Origin: Sclerotinia nivalis
Taxonomy: Eukaryota > Ascomycota > Leotiomycetes > Helotiales > Sclerotiniaceae
NCBI GenBank assembly: GCA_029531795.1
Contig: JAPEIS010000001.1
Coordinates: 6,510,001-6,574,000, forward strand
DNA: 64,000 nucleotides
Reading direction: 5' to 3'
The position numbers and the translations under genes are program-made. The notes under the pieces were generated by a model. It was not told where the DNA came from. It saw only the letters and a program-made list of their open reading frames with translations, and made no database searches. Every line of letters begins with the position of its first letter. Positions within the stretch are counted from its first letter, which is position 1. Below are positions 12,081-25,559 of the stretch, one piece after another.

Positions 12081-14412
12081 TATATAGGACACCATTAGTA
12101 CTCTTTCGGCATCGACCACAGAGTTTATTTATTCCGAGATTTTCCGGGGCTTAAAATATTTTGCGGATGTATCCAATTCATTTAATCCTTTAGATAACAA
12201 CAATAGAGCAAATAATAGAGATATATAAGCATCAATCGATTCTTTTATTAAAAAGATCGGAAATGTTGATTCTATTATTGAAGGATAACTATATCTCACA
12301 AATAAAAATGTTAATATTATTTAAAGGGATATTTGTAACGATAACTCGAATTCCAATTTTGCGAAATATATTTATATAAAGAATATAAAGTTTGAATCTA
12401 TTGATTATACTACCGAAATTCTTCATAATTAATATAAAAATAATTCAAAATATTCTTCAAGCAATCAATTATAATATACCAAAAGGAAATTTATATATTA
12501 GAATACTTTATCAAGAAAATCCAATTATCGAAAAGACTATTATACTCTATATTATCTTTCGATAAACTTATTGAAGATTTGTGGATTTATAATTTTGAAA
12601 GAGTATTAAAGAGGATTCACCTTATAAGAATTGAAATATTCAAGACTTAGATCAATTCATTTGAATTTCAATTATTCGATTATTAATCGAAATTATCTCT
12701 TTTCTAATACTATATCCCAAAGCAATCAATATATACCCGAAGACAATTATATATATAATAACATTATCAAAGAAACAATTTTAACATTGAATCCTATATT
12801 GGAATTATTATCGTATAAAAGATAAATTTATCGGAATTAAATCACCTTAACAATTTTCATTCTACTTTCTGATTTGATCAATCTAAAATGGATAATATAG
12901 AAAAATGTTTTCAATTTGTAACAATTCATAATATAATTATCATTAGAATTGAAACAAAACTATTATTGTTATTTATTTGATTTACAATCAATAGATTACA
13001 AACAATACCTCTCTCTCGAATTTAAATTTTATAGTTTCGAAGCTATTCTGCTTTTACTATCAATTAGAAAATCATCAAATAGGATATTAGTTTAAATAAA
13101 ACTACGATTTTGAAGTTAATAATCTTAAAACTAGGAATACCTAATATAAAATCGACTCCGAATCGGAATTTATAAAACCAATCCCTTTTCAATAGATATT
13201 TATATATAAATATAATAATTAAGATTTAATCATCTATTATTATTTTCGTTTAGTAATACAAAAAGATTTTTATATTAAAATATCATTAAAACTATTTATA
13301 TTATTACATTTGTTAATTGATCATTCTGAATCATTATAATAATTATTATCAAATACAATCTCAAAACAAAACAATATAATATAATCAATATTTTTATCAA
13401 TACTTTATACAACTCTTCTAATACCTTAATTATATATTATCTTTTTGATAATTACAAAGTCTTTAACAAAAACATTATTATCGATCGAATTCTATATAAT
13501 CTTTATAATTCCCCAGTAATATAGTTCAGGGATTTCATTCGGATATTCGAAAAATTAGAATTGATACAATATAAGAAAAAGCTGTATCTTTATATCAATC
13601 CAAAATATATCATTATAATCTTATTCTTTATAGATAATATTTAGATTATATACTACAAGAAGAACGAATTAATTACTATAAAAATCATTAAAGGAATCAA
13701 AATTATATACAAACTATATAATCTTAAAGATACTAAATGATTTCTAGGAATATATATCTTTCGTAATCAATTCAAAAAAAAAGCTATAATTAATTTATAA
13801 TATATATATTAAAAAGATTATTAAGAAATTAAACAACAAATAGAACTATATATATATCACTATTTATAATAATATTTCGGAAAAACTCAGATCAAGCTTC
13901 TATATATATAATCAAATTATATCAAAAGAAAATAGAATCAATCTTATATATTGTAATTATAATAAAAGTAGATATATTATTCGCTATTTTACAATTAAAT
14001 TATTACTTGATCAATCCATCAATCGAATATATGAAAACCGTTGATTATTGTTTCGAATATCTTTGAAATATAAGATTCCTTATAATATAATATAATAATG
14101 ATCAAATACTATAACTTATTGATTATTTCAAAAGTATATTATATTCTTTTTCGATAATTTAATTGTATAGAAAGTATCTAAACAGAATATTATAATTATT
14201 TCAATTATTGAAGTTTAAATATTTAATATCGAATATATATCAAAAGAAACTATAGCAATTCTATATTTCCTAAAAGAAATCAATCTTGTAATAAAAAAAC
14301 CTATAATAATATTCTGTAATAATCAATAAGCAATCAAATTAATAATTAATGAGAACGAACAAATTATTATGAAGCTCAAATATATCGATATACAAAATAT
14401 ATAATTATAATA
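12081..14412 (+). pseudogene. Ty1/Copia pol remnant, 5' part of a split element
   Basis: The stretch at about 13,530-14,412 aligns with 23,010-23,890, a second Copia copy in which the late reverse-transcriptase region (FFVDD-like box, about 13,610-13,650) and the following block can be recognised. Upstream DNA (12,081-13,530) is presumably the preceding part of pol; I see only short frames there (for example 12,631-12,825). The copy stops at 14,412 and its direct continuation is found at 20,177, so the element was split by the LINE between them. Confidence 0.65.
14397..14412. repeat. target-site duplication of the LINE, left copy
   Basis: atatataattataata here corresponds to gtgtataattacaata at 20,177-20,192. 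The intact site in the sister Copia copy (about 23,884-23,899) reads atatatagttacaata. The duplication is about 13-16 bp, the variable, longer type left by target-primed reverse transcription. Confidence 0.65.
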
Positions 14413-17400
14413 TGATGATAATAATGATAATGATAGTATTTAACGTTTATAAAGACCTGTAAAGAATCCCAAACCTTTCGAAAAGTATAGGAACAGGTAA
14501 TCCTGAAGATGTTTATATACAAAGATCTAATTTATTTCCATTTTTCTTTATTTTTATAAATCTAAAAGAACTATTTTATTATATAGATTATGAATATTAT
14601 TTATTGATATTCGTTAAATAGATCTTTCTTGTTGATTAAATTGATCTATAGATTAGATATAATTTTAAAACAAAAGGGATGTTTTTGATTGAATAAATAT
14701 TATTAATATTTCAAGTTTATTTATTGTAAACAATTCAATTTAGAGTATTAGAATATAGTTTTTCAAAATGATTAGATATATGATTTTTAAGATTATTTTA
14801 AAATATAAAAAAAGGGTTTAGATATTATAGTATTTTTTTTGGAAGTTTTCGAAAAGAAATTTTTGAAGATTTGTAATTGAGTTAAGAAACGAATCAGATA
14901 TTCGAAGTTCTTTTGTATTGAATTCGATGATAAAAGGGACTATAATGATCATCTAATGAAGGATTGGATATTTTCTTTACAAAAAATTAAGTATTCTAGA
15001 ATTTTATAATGTTTATATATACAATTAAATTCTATATTATTGTATTTGAAATATTTATAATATTATATAAAATCTTTATAATCAATTTTAATAAATAGTA
15101 ATTTACACAAAATCCTTTTTAGAAGATCAAATTCAAAAAGGTTTGTAATAGAATATTCGAGATTTTATCTTCTATATATATTTGTTAAGATAATCAAGTT
15201 TCGTTTTTATTAGATATCTTCTTCGAGTTTCAATAGTGTTTTTGTTATCGATCGGATTTTATTGATAATAAAGAAAATTATAAATCTTAGATCGATTTAA
15301 TTGTTTTTCGTTTTTGTATTTACTAATCTATTTATTATTTTATTTTTAGTAATACTAATATAATCAGAAGTTTATTTAATATTAATATTATATTGATCAA
15401 TTAATTTATAATATTTCAGAAAAGTTTATTATAATGAATTAAAAGTATTATTCTATAAGTATCAGATAATTGAGATATTATTTATATAAAATCAAATCCT
15501 TGTTTTAGAAGTTTTAGAAAGTTTAATTATAATTTGTATTTCTTTCAAAGTATTGATTGTTTTAATATCGAAAATATATAATAATAGATTTATCATTTTG
15601 TTTTTATTTCGATAATATTATTCAATTCTATCGAAAAAGATAAAGATATCTTTAATAAAAAGCTAATTTTATTATTTATTGAAATCTTAGATGGTTTGTT
15701 TTTTTGAGATCCAATTGATAGAATTTATATAATTTCTTATTGAATAATAAAAGGGAATTAAAATAGATTGAAGAGTTTTTGATATAAAATCTTGAAATCC
15801 AAAAAGCTTTATATCTCTATATTATCGGTAATTTAGAAATTCTAATCTAAAAATGATAAAGTATTCAGGATCAATTATTCAAAACTTCATTGTAAATCGA
15901 ATTTGTATTTGCTATAATACTATTGTTTTTGATGAAAAGTTCGAATCCTGAAACAAATTAATCATCGAAGTAATCCGTTAAACCGATAGGATCTCTTTTG
16001 TAATTTGATTGATTACTTTATCAATTTTCGAAATATATTTACCAAAACAAATTGAAATTATTATTCTATAAGGAGTTTCTCCGAAATAATTTGATTAGAA
16101 TTTATCAATATATTATATCTTTAATTTATATAAAGCGAAGGATAATATATATATAATTACAATTTTATAAAGAAAGAAAACTAAAGAATTATCTTTGATT
16201 CAGATCAGATTATATATATAATTAATCATCTTATAAACTTTAATTATTCTTTCAGAAATATATCTTTTAAAAGAAAAGAATCGATCGAAATAGATCTTTA
16301 ATTATCTCAATACTAATTAATAGATCTTATTCCTTGTATTTATTATTGATCTAATTGTAAAATCTAGATTTACAATAATCGAAAATATATATACTTCTTG
16401 TTTTCTAAAAAGATAAAACATTTTTAATTTCTTTAAAACAAAAATAATCAGATTCCTCTTTTTCTATTAAAGGATATTCTAAATATTCTATTATAAAAGT
16501 TATATATTATCCTGAATTCGTTTTGATATTCGAAACAAATAGATATTATTAATATATCTAAAACAAAGTATAATATTCTAATTTAGAAGCTTTATTAAAT
16601 ATAAAATATTTAGAATTAAAAAGAATAAAAAACCTTATAGAATTCTATAATATATATATTGTTTCTTTGTAGTAATATCTTTGAATCGAATATAAATTTC
16701 CTAATTTATTAAAAATAATCTAATCAATTTAAGAAGATTAATTTGCTAATCTTGTTTATATATTCTATTTAATAATCCTTCTAAAAATAAAATATTAAAT
16801 ATATTCTAGATATCTATAATGATTATAATAATTCATATTTTTTTAACGAATATTGTTTTTATATTATAAATAAATATAATAATGAAATTTATTATTGATC
16901 TTTTCGAAAAAGTATTTTTATATTGAAGATTAATAATACTAAAGGAAATTATAATTCAAATCAAGTATTAAATAATTATTCTTTTTAATCCTTAAATATT
17001 ATAAAAGATAAAACCAATTGATTTCTATAAATATATTAAGAATTTATTCTTCTTTTCTATTTTGAAGAGTATAACTATTTTTGTTAATTTTCAATAAAAA
17101 TAATAATAATATAATACTAAGTATTTATAGAAAAATATAAAAATATATTCTTTAATATTATCCCAATAAGTTTTAAAGATTCAGATTATAATTTTATTAA
17201 ATCCAAACAAAGTATTCTAGATTTTGATTATATTGTATTCCATTTCTTCTAATAAAAATTCAATAAATTAATATAATACAAACAATAGTTCCGATTTCTA
17301 TACTTGAAAAGGGAGATTGTTAATATTATTGAATCTATCTAGGATTTCTATAAAAAAAATTCTATTTTTTGTAAAGTACCTTCGATCATTTAATCTACGA

Positions 17401-20176
17401 TTATTAAAAACAGCAATTTCAGATTCGAATTTAATTTATATTATCCAATAATCTTATACAGATCCTGATCGTTTTTGATATTATCTATTCGTTATCTTTA
17501 GTAATCTTTTTTTGCTTTTTATATAATATTATTAAACTTTTTATAGATATAATCCAGTTTTAATAATTTAATATATATTTAAAGAAACATTTTATAAATA
17601 TCGAAATAATCCGTTATCTATTATAAAATTGATCGATTTATATTCTTTTTAGAAGTATTGATTAATTTAATATTTCTTTTTAGATTCTTTTGAAGATTTA
17701 TTATTATCTAATCCAGTTCTTCAGTATTATTATATAAAATTGAATTTATTAAATATATAATTTTGTTTTATATAATATTAGATAATTTGAAGAGATCTTT
17801 TTTTAGTATTCCGTTTTTTAAAACAATTTTAAAAGTTTAATTCTATATTAGAAGTATATTGATTTTAGTTTTATAATCGGAATTACAATATAAATTCGAT
17901 TATATTATTATTTCGATAAAAAAGATATTGAAGAAAATGAAATCGATTATATATTCTATAGAATGAATTAGAATTTCCATTATTCCAATATAATCTATTT
18001 TTATTGATTGTAAATCAATTTATAAATATTCGATTTTGATTTATTAATATAATATTTAATTTAAAGAATTTATCTTTTATATTGAAATCGTTTTTTATAA
18101 TACTTTTTGAAAAACATTATTTTTGTATAATATATTGGATAATCTTCAAAATATTAGATTCTTTATATATATTGATTATTTGAATATTATTGATTTCGAA
18201 TCAAAAAATATTCTAGTTTCTTTTATCTCTATATTATTATATAACAAATCCTATATTCTTTTTGATATATATTATTATTCTAAATCTTTCAATCTTTCAA
18301 ATCTACTTTTCTTTTTTATTTCAATTCTCTAACAAAATATAACAATCAAAAACTAAATAGTTCTAGATCCTTATATTTGAAATAGAATAGAATTCTTGAA
18401 TACAAAATATATCAATATCTTTTTCAAAGTATAATTGTAAAGCTATTATATAAACTGAATTCGATTTCTCTATATTAATCTATTCGATCTTGATCTATAA
18501 ATAAATATTATAGTTTTCGTTATAATATTTATAAAGATATCTTAATATTCGAAAAAAAAATTTATATTATTATTTGTATTTTTATTAAAAAGAATAACAA
18601 GATTAAACAAATTAATTGAAATCATTCTATAATATCGTTTTGAGATTCGTTTAGTATTATTTTAAAAAATCGATTCAATATTCTTATAGATTATTATCAC
18701 TATATCTATTATAAACAAAAAGAATAGAATTTTGATAATTATTATTGATTCAATTATTATAAATATAAGTATTTATATTATTATAATTATAATATATATT
18801 TTCTTTATTTATCAAAAAAAAAGTATTTGATTATCTTTCCATTTATAGATTTGAGAATAACTAAATATTGTAGATAATTTATTAGATATAATTCTTAATA
18901 ATTTATATACTTGATAGATTTGATATATTAAAAATAAACAAATCTATTATATATTATAATTAATATATTACAATTATTGTATCTAAGAATCTTATAATAA
19001 TATCGGATATTATAATACTTTTGATATTCAATTTTATAAAATTCGAATCTAGATTTCTTGATTAATATCTATAAAAAAGCAAATACTTCAAACATTCAGA
19101 ATATTAGAATTAATACCCTGAAATGAACGATTTATATTCCAATCAAGGAATCATAATTAGACCCGCTAAAGAAATATTAGATCGGAATCTACTTCATTTA
19201 ATAACAGATTTCGTTTAAAAAAAAAACTTTATAATAAATTCCTTACCTTGTAAATCTTGAATCGCCTTCAAGATTTTTATAATTCAATAGAAATATCAAG
19301 TTTTCGATATAATAACCTTATTACAATCAAATTCCTTTTAAATATATTCGATATTATATTATAATAATAGAATATCCCTGATTTCTTTTGAGTTTGTCTG
19401 AATCACTCAATCAATATAAATAAAGATTATATTCAGCATTTTATCTTCAAACATATCAACAATTACAATTTATAATATTTGTTTTAGAATATATAGATTT
19501 TTGCAAATTAATAGAATATCAAAGTTAATTATAATTAAAACCCAATAATCTTTTATTTCTATCAATATTTTGATTATAAAAATCCCTCTCTTTTTAGAAA
19601 AAGTAGACCCTGTAAGTCGAACACTGAACTCAATGGTTTTCAGAGTTTTTAGGATCTCTATATAGGAAAATCTCGCTTTTGTTGTTTCTTATATTTTCTT
19701 TTATATTTATACCTTTATTTCATTCTCAAATAATAAATTTTATATAAAATAATCTATTACTTTTTTCAAAAAATAAATATTATATATTTTGTAATCGATA
19801 AAAAGAATCTTTATATAATTATTCAATATATAAACAAAGTTTAAATAAATTTGTCGCTAAAGTTTGGTTTTTTTTATCGATATCTTCGAAATATTTGAAA
19901 ATAGTTAAAAAAACAATAATTTGATTGTCTTTATTCCTGTTCAATTCTGGGCAAATCTTTTATTTTGCTTTCTGGAATGGATTGAACAATAAAGGCTATT
20001 TTGATCGAATGAAGTTGATTATGAGAGATATTGTCATTCTCGACAATATATTGGATCCTATTTTTTCAAGTGCAAACATCTTGGAAAGGAAGGAAAATGT
20101 ATCTCTAGTTTTTAAAACGATCTTAAAATTGATATAACTGCTATATATGCGACAGCGGGATCGTGTACTTATAGAA
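14413..20176 (-). mobile_element. Tad1-like LINE retrotransposon, RIP-degraded, about 5.76 kb
   Basis: The insertion splits a Copia element and is flanked by a 13-16-bp duplication. It has no LTRs. Its minus-strand 3' end is a simple repeat of ATC/ATT units (plus strand tgatgataataatgataatg at 14,413), as in many LINEs of the I/Tad group. On the minus strand around 16,910-16,620 the translation, allowing stops, follows the LINE reverse transcriptase pattern: NTFSKRSIINFI, then a DIQNIFN-like box, LLNRIYKQD, and FLINREIYIRFKD (family pattern: FGFRKGRSTIDA..., D.KGAFN..., L...GIP..., WI.SFL..R...R..G). The 5' end near 19,925-20,176 is less AT-rich than the body. Confidence 0.7.
16600..17500 (-). 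pseudogene. LINE reverse transcriptase remnant
   Basis: The readable core runs from about 16,910 down to 16,620 on the minus strand. The blocks occur in the order expected of a Tad1-clade reverse transcriptase: palm motif with FSKRS, the DIQNIFN box, LLNRIYKQD and the R-rich IREIYIRFKD-like block. Stops at former CAA/CAG/TGG codons interrupt it. Endonuclease and RNase H domains should lie at higher and lower coordinates respectively; I could not read them. Confidence 0.6.
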
Positions 20177-21460
20177 GTGTATAATTACAATAGGAATACT
20201 CAAAAGGAAGCTTTTATATAATCTACCTTCCAATTACCGATATAACAATCGACGAATTCATCAAAAACCTTATACAACAAAAATTCGAATATTTCCATTC
20301 ATTCCTGAATTTATAGAATATTAATAATAGAATTACAAAGATTAAATAAGAATAATTATAGATTATTTACTATATTATATATCTTCGAATATAATACTAT
20401 TATAATATTATACAAAATTGATGAATTTTATTCGTATATATATACAACATCAGCTAATTTGTAATTATTGTTACAATATCCTTCTACTCAAAACCTATAA
20501 TGAAACAAGAATTAATCAATTCATTATCAATTATTCCTCTCCTTTTTTCTTTTTCTTTTCGATATCTCTTCTCTCTTCGATTCTCGGTTTAATTTATATA
20601 AAATGATGTTACTTAAAATGGATAGGAAATCGATCACATATATCTACAAACGAATTTCATCAAATTAATATACAATCGAAGCTTTTCTTAATTCACTTTT
20701 ATACAATTAATTTTATATATAGTACCAATTAAAAGATTAGGTTTTCCACTAACCGATTGTATATATTTATAAACAAATTTCTTCGAATTAATATACAATC
20801 AAGATCTTTCTAAATCCATTTTTATAAAATAGTTATCAAAATTTAGATTATCTCAAATATCACTTTCGTAATTATTACAATTAATATACTATAAAGATAA
20901 GGAATAAGATAATTTACTTTTCAGATCTTTTTGGTTATACTTTTCTTTTTCGAATTTCATCGGGCTCTTCGAAACTTTGTTGTATTTCTTGATTAAATTC
21001 GACTGTATTAATTACGGACCATCTGTTATATTATATATCTTCGAATATAACACCATTATAATATCATACAAAATTGATGAATTTTGTTTATATATATATA
21101 CAATATCAACTAGTTTGTAATTACTAATTAATCGACCAAATCAATCAATATATTATAATCTATCTTCATTTCATTATATCAATTGATCAATATAATTAAT
21201 ACAATCAATTCAATCCAAAATAATTAATATTTGAAATGATCAATATAAATAATAAATCAATCTTATCGATATAATCACGAAATTATCAATTTGATTAATT
21301 TGATCAATTAATCGACCAAATTGAATTATACTACCAAATACAATCGGAATCACTCGAAATCGATATCTATATATAACCAAGGTCTATATTTCACTTTGAA
21401 TCAATCATTACTCTTTATAACCTTTCCTTATTATTATAAATTGATTTTCGATTTGGGGAA
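20177..21460 (+). pseudogene. Copia 3' end of pol and 3' non-coding region
   Basis: It continues the element interrupted at 14,412. From 20,190 the translation reads YNRNTQKGSFYIIYLPITD and then FIKNLIQQKFEYFHSFLNL, matching the end of Copia RNase H ('LEYIPT..M.ADGLTK.L...KFE.F...LGL'). A non-coding tail follows. About 120 bp at 20,353-20,475 recurs at 21,015-21,135, so roughly 660 bp has been inserted or duplicated here relative to the copy at 23-24.8 kb. Confidence 0.65.
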
Positions 21461-21680
21461 TGTATTACAAATAATCATATAATATTTAATTATATAATTA
21501 ATAATCTACAATCACTATATTTTTCATAATCATTATATCTTTTCTCTTTCTTATTAATTATCAAACTCTTCTAGACTTTATCGATCCTTATAATCGTCAA
21601 TCCTCTCTTGATATGCTATAGATCGAAATCTAATCTAATTGATACATTTTATCAGCTAGATAACTTCCATTTACTTTATA
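21461..21680 (+). repeat. truncated Copia LTR
   Basis: It starts tgtattacaaataatc like the LTR at 24,503 and aligns along about 220 bp. It breaks off at ttactttata where the others continue for another ~140 bp. The break is followed by unrelated, less mutated sequence. Confidence 0.65.
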
Positions 21681-22995
21681 CCCCGGACCCACAGCCCTTC
21701 CTACTATCAGCGGAGTTCGATCAACAGCAAAAGCACTACTGAAGCTCGAAAAGGATATTTGGTGGAAACGAAATTCGATCATTTTAGCAGGCATATATAG
21801 AAGATAGAGTTTTGGTTATTCTATAACGAATCCTTCGGAATTCGATCTCCCAAAAGGGATTCTGTATAAATTACTATCTATTAGGATAAACTATAAAGAT
21901 TTTGTATAATATTATAAACGCTTCAAATACAAAGATACAGAACTCAATTGTGTATATAAATATCGTAAGATTCTAGAATACTTAATCTTTTGTAAATAAT
22001 TTGTAAATTGGATCTCTAGTGATTCGTTTAACGATAGTTTTGATCATATTAAATCATATAAAGTTTGGTATATTACAATAATCGAACTCAAATACTAAAT
22101 CGATATTAATCTTATTCCAAAGCTTCTTAGCTTTAATATCATCGAATATCAATATATTTATAATTTGAAAATTTAAATTAAAAGAATTGAAAAAAGAAAA
22201 TAAAAGTATAATTAAAAACGGATTGAATTCTTTCAATTAATTCAATGAAAAATATATTTCGAATTTTAAGAATCTTATTTGTAAAAACTCTAAAGGATTA
22301 TAAATTGAAAAAAGAAGTTCTTCAATAAAAAATATATAATATACTCATTCTTGTAAATCGAATTCAGAAAGATATTGATAAAATCGAATAATAATTTATC
22401 GATATTTGAAAAAGATTTCGAAATTGATTTTCAAATTGAGTTTTTTACTTCTTAATTATAAAAAGTATAAATATTTCGAAAGTTCGAAATCAAAAAAGAA
22501 ATTCGATATCGAAAGATTTAAAGTTTTGATAGAAAAACAATATTAAATTTATTCTTAAAAATGAAACTTTTATACTAGATTGAAATCTCTAAAAAAGAAC
22601 GTTTTGATATAACAAAAAATCGATACTAAAGGTAAATAAAAAACTAAGGATTCTATATATAAATTGGTAGTTCTATAGATAGCAAATCTATACTATAATA
22701 ATTCTGTTTTTGCTTTCTTGAAATAATCGAATTATTGAAATTTAATATATCAATCAATAATTCTAAAAAGAAAATTCAGAAGGTATTTCTTTGAAAAGAG
22801 ATCAAAAGTATAAATCTGCAAATAGAAAAATACTAACGATATATTTGATATTTATAAATACCTATATAGATCATCAATAAACATAATAAAAATAATTACA
22901 AAATGATTCAATTGAAATTGTATATTTTTTATTAAACTAAATTGAATTAGAGTGATTATATAGACCTTTTTAGAGTCACGTTACCTGCCTCCTTT
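21681..22995. other. unassigned region with a less-mutated patch at its start
   Basis: 21,681-21,860 is clearly richer in G and C (for example cccggacccacagcccttcc) and encodes a short frame with TAKALLKLEKDIWWKRN. I do not recognise it. The rest (21,860-22,995) is AT-rich with only short frames and is probably another decayed element. Nothing in it can be assigned. Confidence 0.4.
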
Positions 22996-24012
22996 TTGAT
23001 ACGATATCTAATATAAAAAGAAATTGTATCTTTATATCAACTCAAAATATATTGTTATAATTATATTTTTTATAGATGATATTCAGATTATATACTACAA
23101 AAAGAACGAATTAATTATTATAAAGATTATTGAAGGAATCAAAACTATATATAAACTATATGATTTTGAAGATACAAAATGATTTCTAGAAATATATATC
23201 CTTCGTAATTAATTCAAAAAAAGCCATAATTAATTTATAATATATATATTGAAAAGATTGCTAAAAAATTCAAAACAACAAATGGGATTGTATATATACT
23301 ATTGTTTATAATAGTATTTCGGAAAAATTCAGATCAAGTTTTTATATATATAGTCAAATTGTATCAGAAGAAAGTAGAATCAGTTTTATATATTGCGATT
23401 ATAATAAAAGCAGATATTTCATTCGTTATTTTACAATTGAATCATTATTTAATTAATTTATCGATCAAATATATAAAAGCTATTGATCATTATCTCGAAA
23501 ATTTTTCAAATACAAGATTTCTTGCGATACAATATAATAATAATCAGATACTACAACTTCTTATCTTCTTAAATACTTCTTTTGTAAATAATCTTAATAT
23601 TCATCAATCATTTTAAGAATACATTATATCCTTTTTCGATAGCTTAATTATATAGAAAGCATTTAAACAGAATTCTATAATTACTTCAATCATTAAAACT
23701 GAATTACTCAATATTAAATATATATCAAAAGAAATTATAGCAATTTTATACTTTCTAAAGGAAATCGATCTTACAATAAAAGAATCTATAATAATATTCT
23801 ATAATAACCAATAAGCAATCAGATTGATAATTAATGAAAACAAACAAATAATTACGAAGCTTAGATATATCGATATACAGAATATATAGTTACAATAGAA
23901 ATACTCAAAAGAGAGTTTTTATATAATCTATCTTTCAACTATCAATATAACAATCAACAAGTTCATCAAAAACCTTATACGATAAAAGTTCGAACACTTC
24001 CGCTCACTTCTA
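22996..24012 (+). pseudogene. Copia pol C-terminus (late RT and RNase H), second copy
   Basis: The frame at 23,302-23,616 contains YIAIIIKADISFVILQLNHYL and IKYIKAIDHYLENF, matching the Copia block 'Y..AI.TRPDI.FAV..LSRY...P...H..A..R.LRYL'. Upstream (about 23,040-23,090) lies an II.LFF.DDIQI-like catalytic region. Downstream the RNase H segment is broken by stops and ends about 24,012 with KFE/HF-like residues. It is the sister copy of 13,530-14,412 plus 20,177-20,310. Confidence 0.7.
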
Positions 24013-24502
24013 AACCTACAAAATATTAATAACAAAATCACAAAAATTAAATAAAAATAATCACAGACCATCTACTATATTATACTTATACAAACATAAC
24101 ACTATTATAATACTATACAAAATTGATGAAATCTACTCGTATATATATACTATATCAACTAATTCGTAACTACTAATCAAAATCGATTATATCAATCAAT
24201 ATATTACGATTTATTTTTATTTCATTATATCAATTGATCAATTCAATTAATACAATCAATTCTATTCAAAATGATTAATATTCGAAACGGTCAATATAAT
24301 CAATAGATCAATCTTATCGATATAGCTACGAAATGATCAATTTGATCAATTAATCGACCAAATTAAACCACACCACCAAATACAATCAGAACTACTCGAA
24401 ATTGATATTTATACATTATCAAGATCTATACTCTATATTGGATCAATCATTACTCTTTATAACCTTTCCTTATTGTTACAGATCGATTCTCGATTTGAGA
24501 GA
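24013..24502 (+). other. Copia 3' non-coding region
   Basis: AT-rich DNA between the end of pol and the LTR, rich in repeated gatcaat/aattgatc motifs. It aligns with about 21,015-21,460 and, reversed, with about 63,266-63,730. No gene is seen. Confidence 0.5.
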
Positions 24503-24862
24503 TGTATTATAGATAATCATATAATACCTAATCATATAATTAGTGATTTACGATCATTATATCCTTCACAATCACTATATCCTTCCTTTTCTATTAGTTA
24601 TCAAGCTTTTCTAAATCTTATCGATCTTTACGATTATGAATCTTCTTCTAATATATTACAAATCGAAGCCTAATCTAATTAATATATTTCATCAGTTAGA
24701 TAACTTTCATTAAATCTATATATACCACTTTCAATCCTTAAGATCAAAGGCAAATCATTCAATACAGTTCTTATTCAATATACACTTAACTCCACTACTT
24801 CAATATAATCATCTTCTCCCCGATCCCTTCAACGTACTCTGTAATCATACTATCTCGTGATA
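24503..24862 (+). repeat. Copia 3' LTR, about 360 bp
   Basis: It starts tgtattatagataatcat and ends ctcgtgata. It is the same family as 40,294-40,653 (plus strand) and 62,905-63,265 (minus strand). The consensus start is TGTCACGGGTAATCA, seen almost unmutated at 40,294. It ends in GTGATA, not CA. Confidence 0.7.
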
Positions 24863-24959
24863 ATCAAATCTTTAAAATCTGAACTATTTTAATAAAGTTC
24901 GATTTTAAAAAGAAAGATATTATAGTAGAACTACCGAATAAATCCGATCGGGCATATCG

Positions 24960-25111
24960 GCCTTTTGAGTAGGCGAGAGGCTAGGCCTAATCAGATCTAG
25001 CTTTCGTATATTCTGTATTTATATTTGTTTTCTGTTTCTAGAATTATAACTTTTCGAGCTATATTTTATTAATAAAATTGTATCTACTATTCTATCTGCT
25101 ACCCTGTAATA
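24960..25111 (+). repeat. LTR fragment related to the Gypsy element C LTR
   Basis: The blocks ggcctaatcagatct, tcgagctatattttatta and ataaaattg parallel the LTR at 43,088-43,299 (gccctaatcggagct, tcgagttatattttatta, ataaaagtg), and it ends ctgtaata. It is a diverged relative, and its left boundary is uncertain. Confidence 0.5.
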
Positions 25112-25150
25112 GATTTGCTTTTTAATATTCGAAAATATAAAAGTTATTTT

Positions 25151-25213
25151 AAAAAAAAAAAAAAAATTTAAAATTGAAAAAAAAAAAAAAAAATATAATA
25201 ATAATAATAATAA

Positions 25214-25303
<90 letters not shown>
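25151..25303. repeat. poly-A tracts and a long (TAA)n microsatellite
   Basis: Two A runs of about 16-17 nt are followed by roughly 110 bp of nearly perfect TAA/ATA repeats (25,194-25,303). They lie at the left edge of the gene island, about 300 bp before the composition changes. Confidence 0.9.
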
Positions 25304-25306
<3 letters not shown>

Positions 25307-25559
25307 GTTGAATAATTGAATAAATTGAAAAAAGCTTTAAATTAGATATATTTAAAATATTTATCAATAATCAATTTGAAGAATTGAAAAATTAAAGAAT
25401 TGAAAGATATATATATATATTTATAAATATCGAAAGAAAAAATAGATTGAATATTTTCTAAATTAGATTATTAAGATTGTAATTTATTTTTATTATTTAA
25501 TATCGAATCTCTTTTTCTTAATCCTTATAGCTAATCTTTCTATATATAGTAAGAATATT

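Noticed and set aside
25149..25367. 72-codon poly-isoleucine frame
   Set aside because: Translation of the TAA microsatellite.
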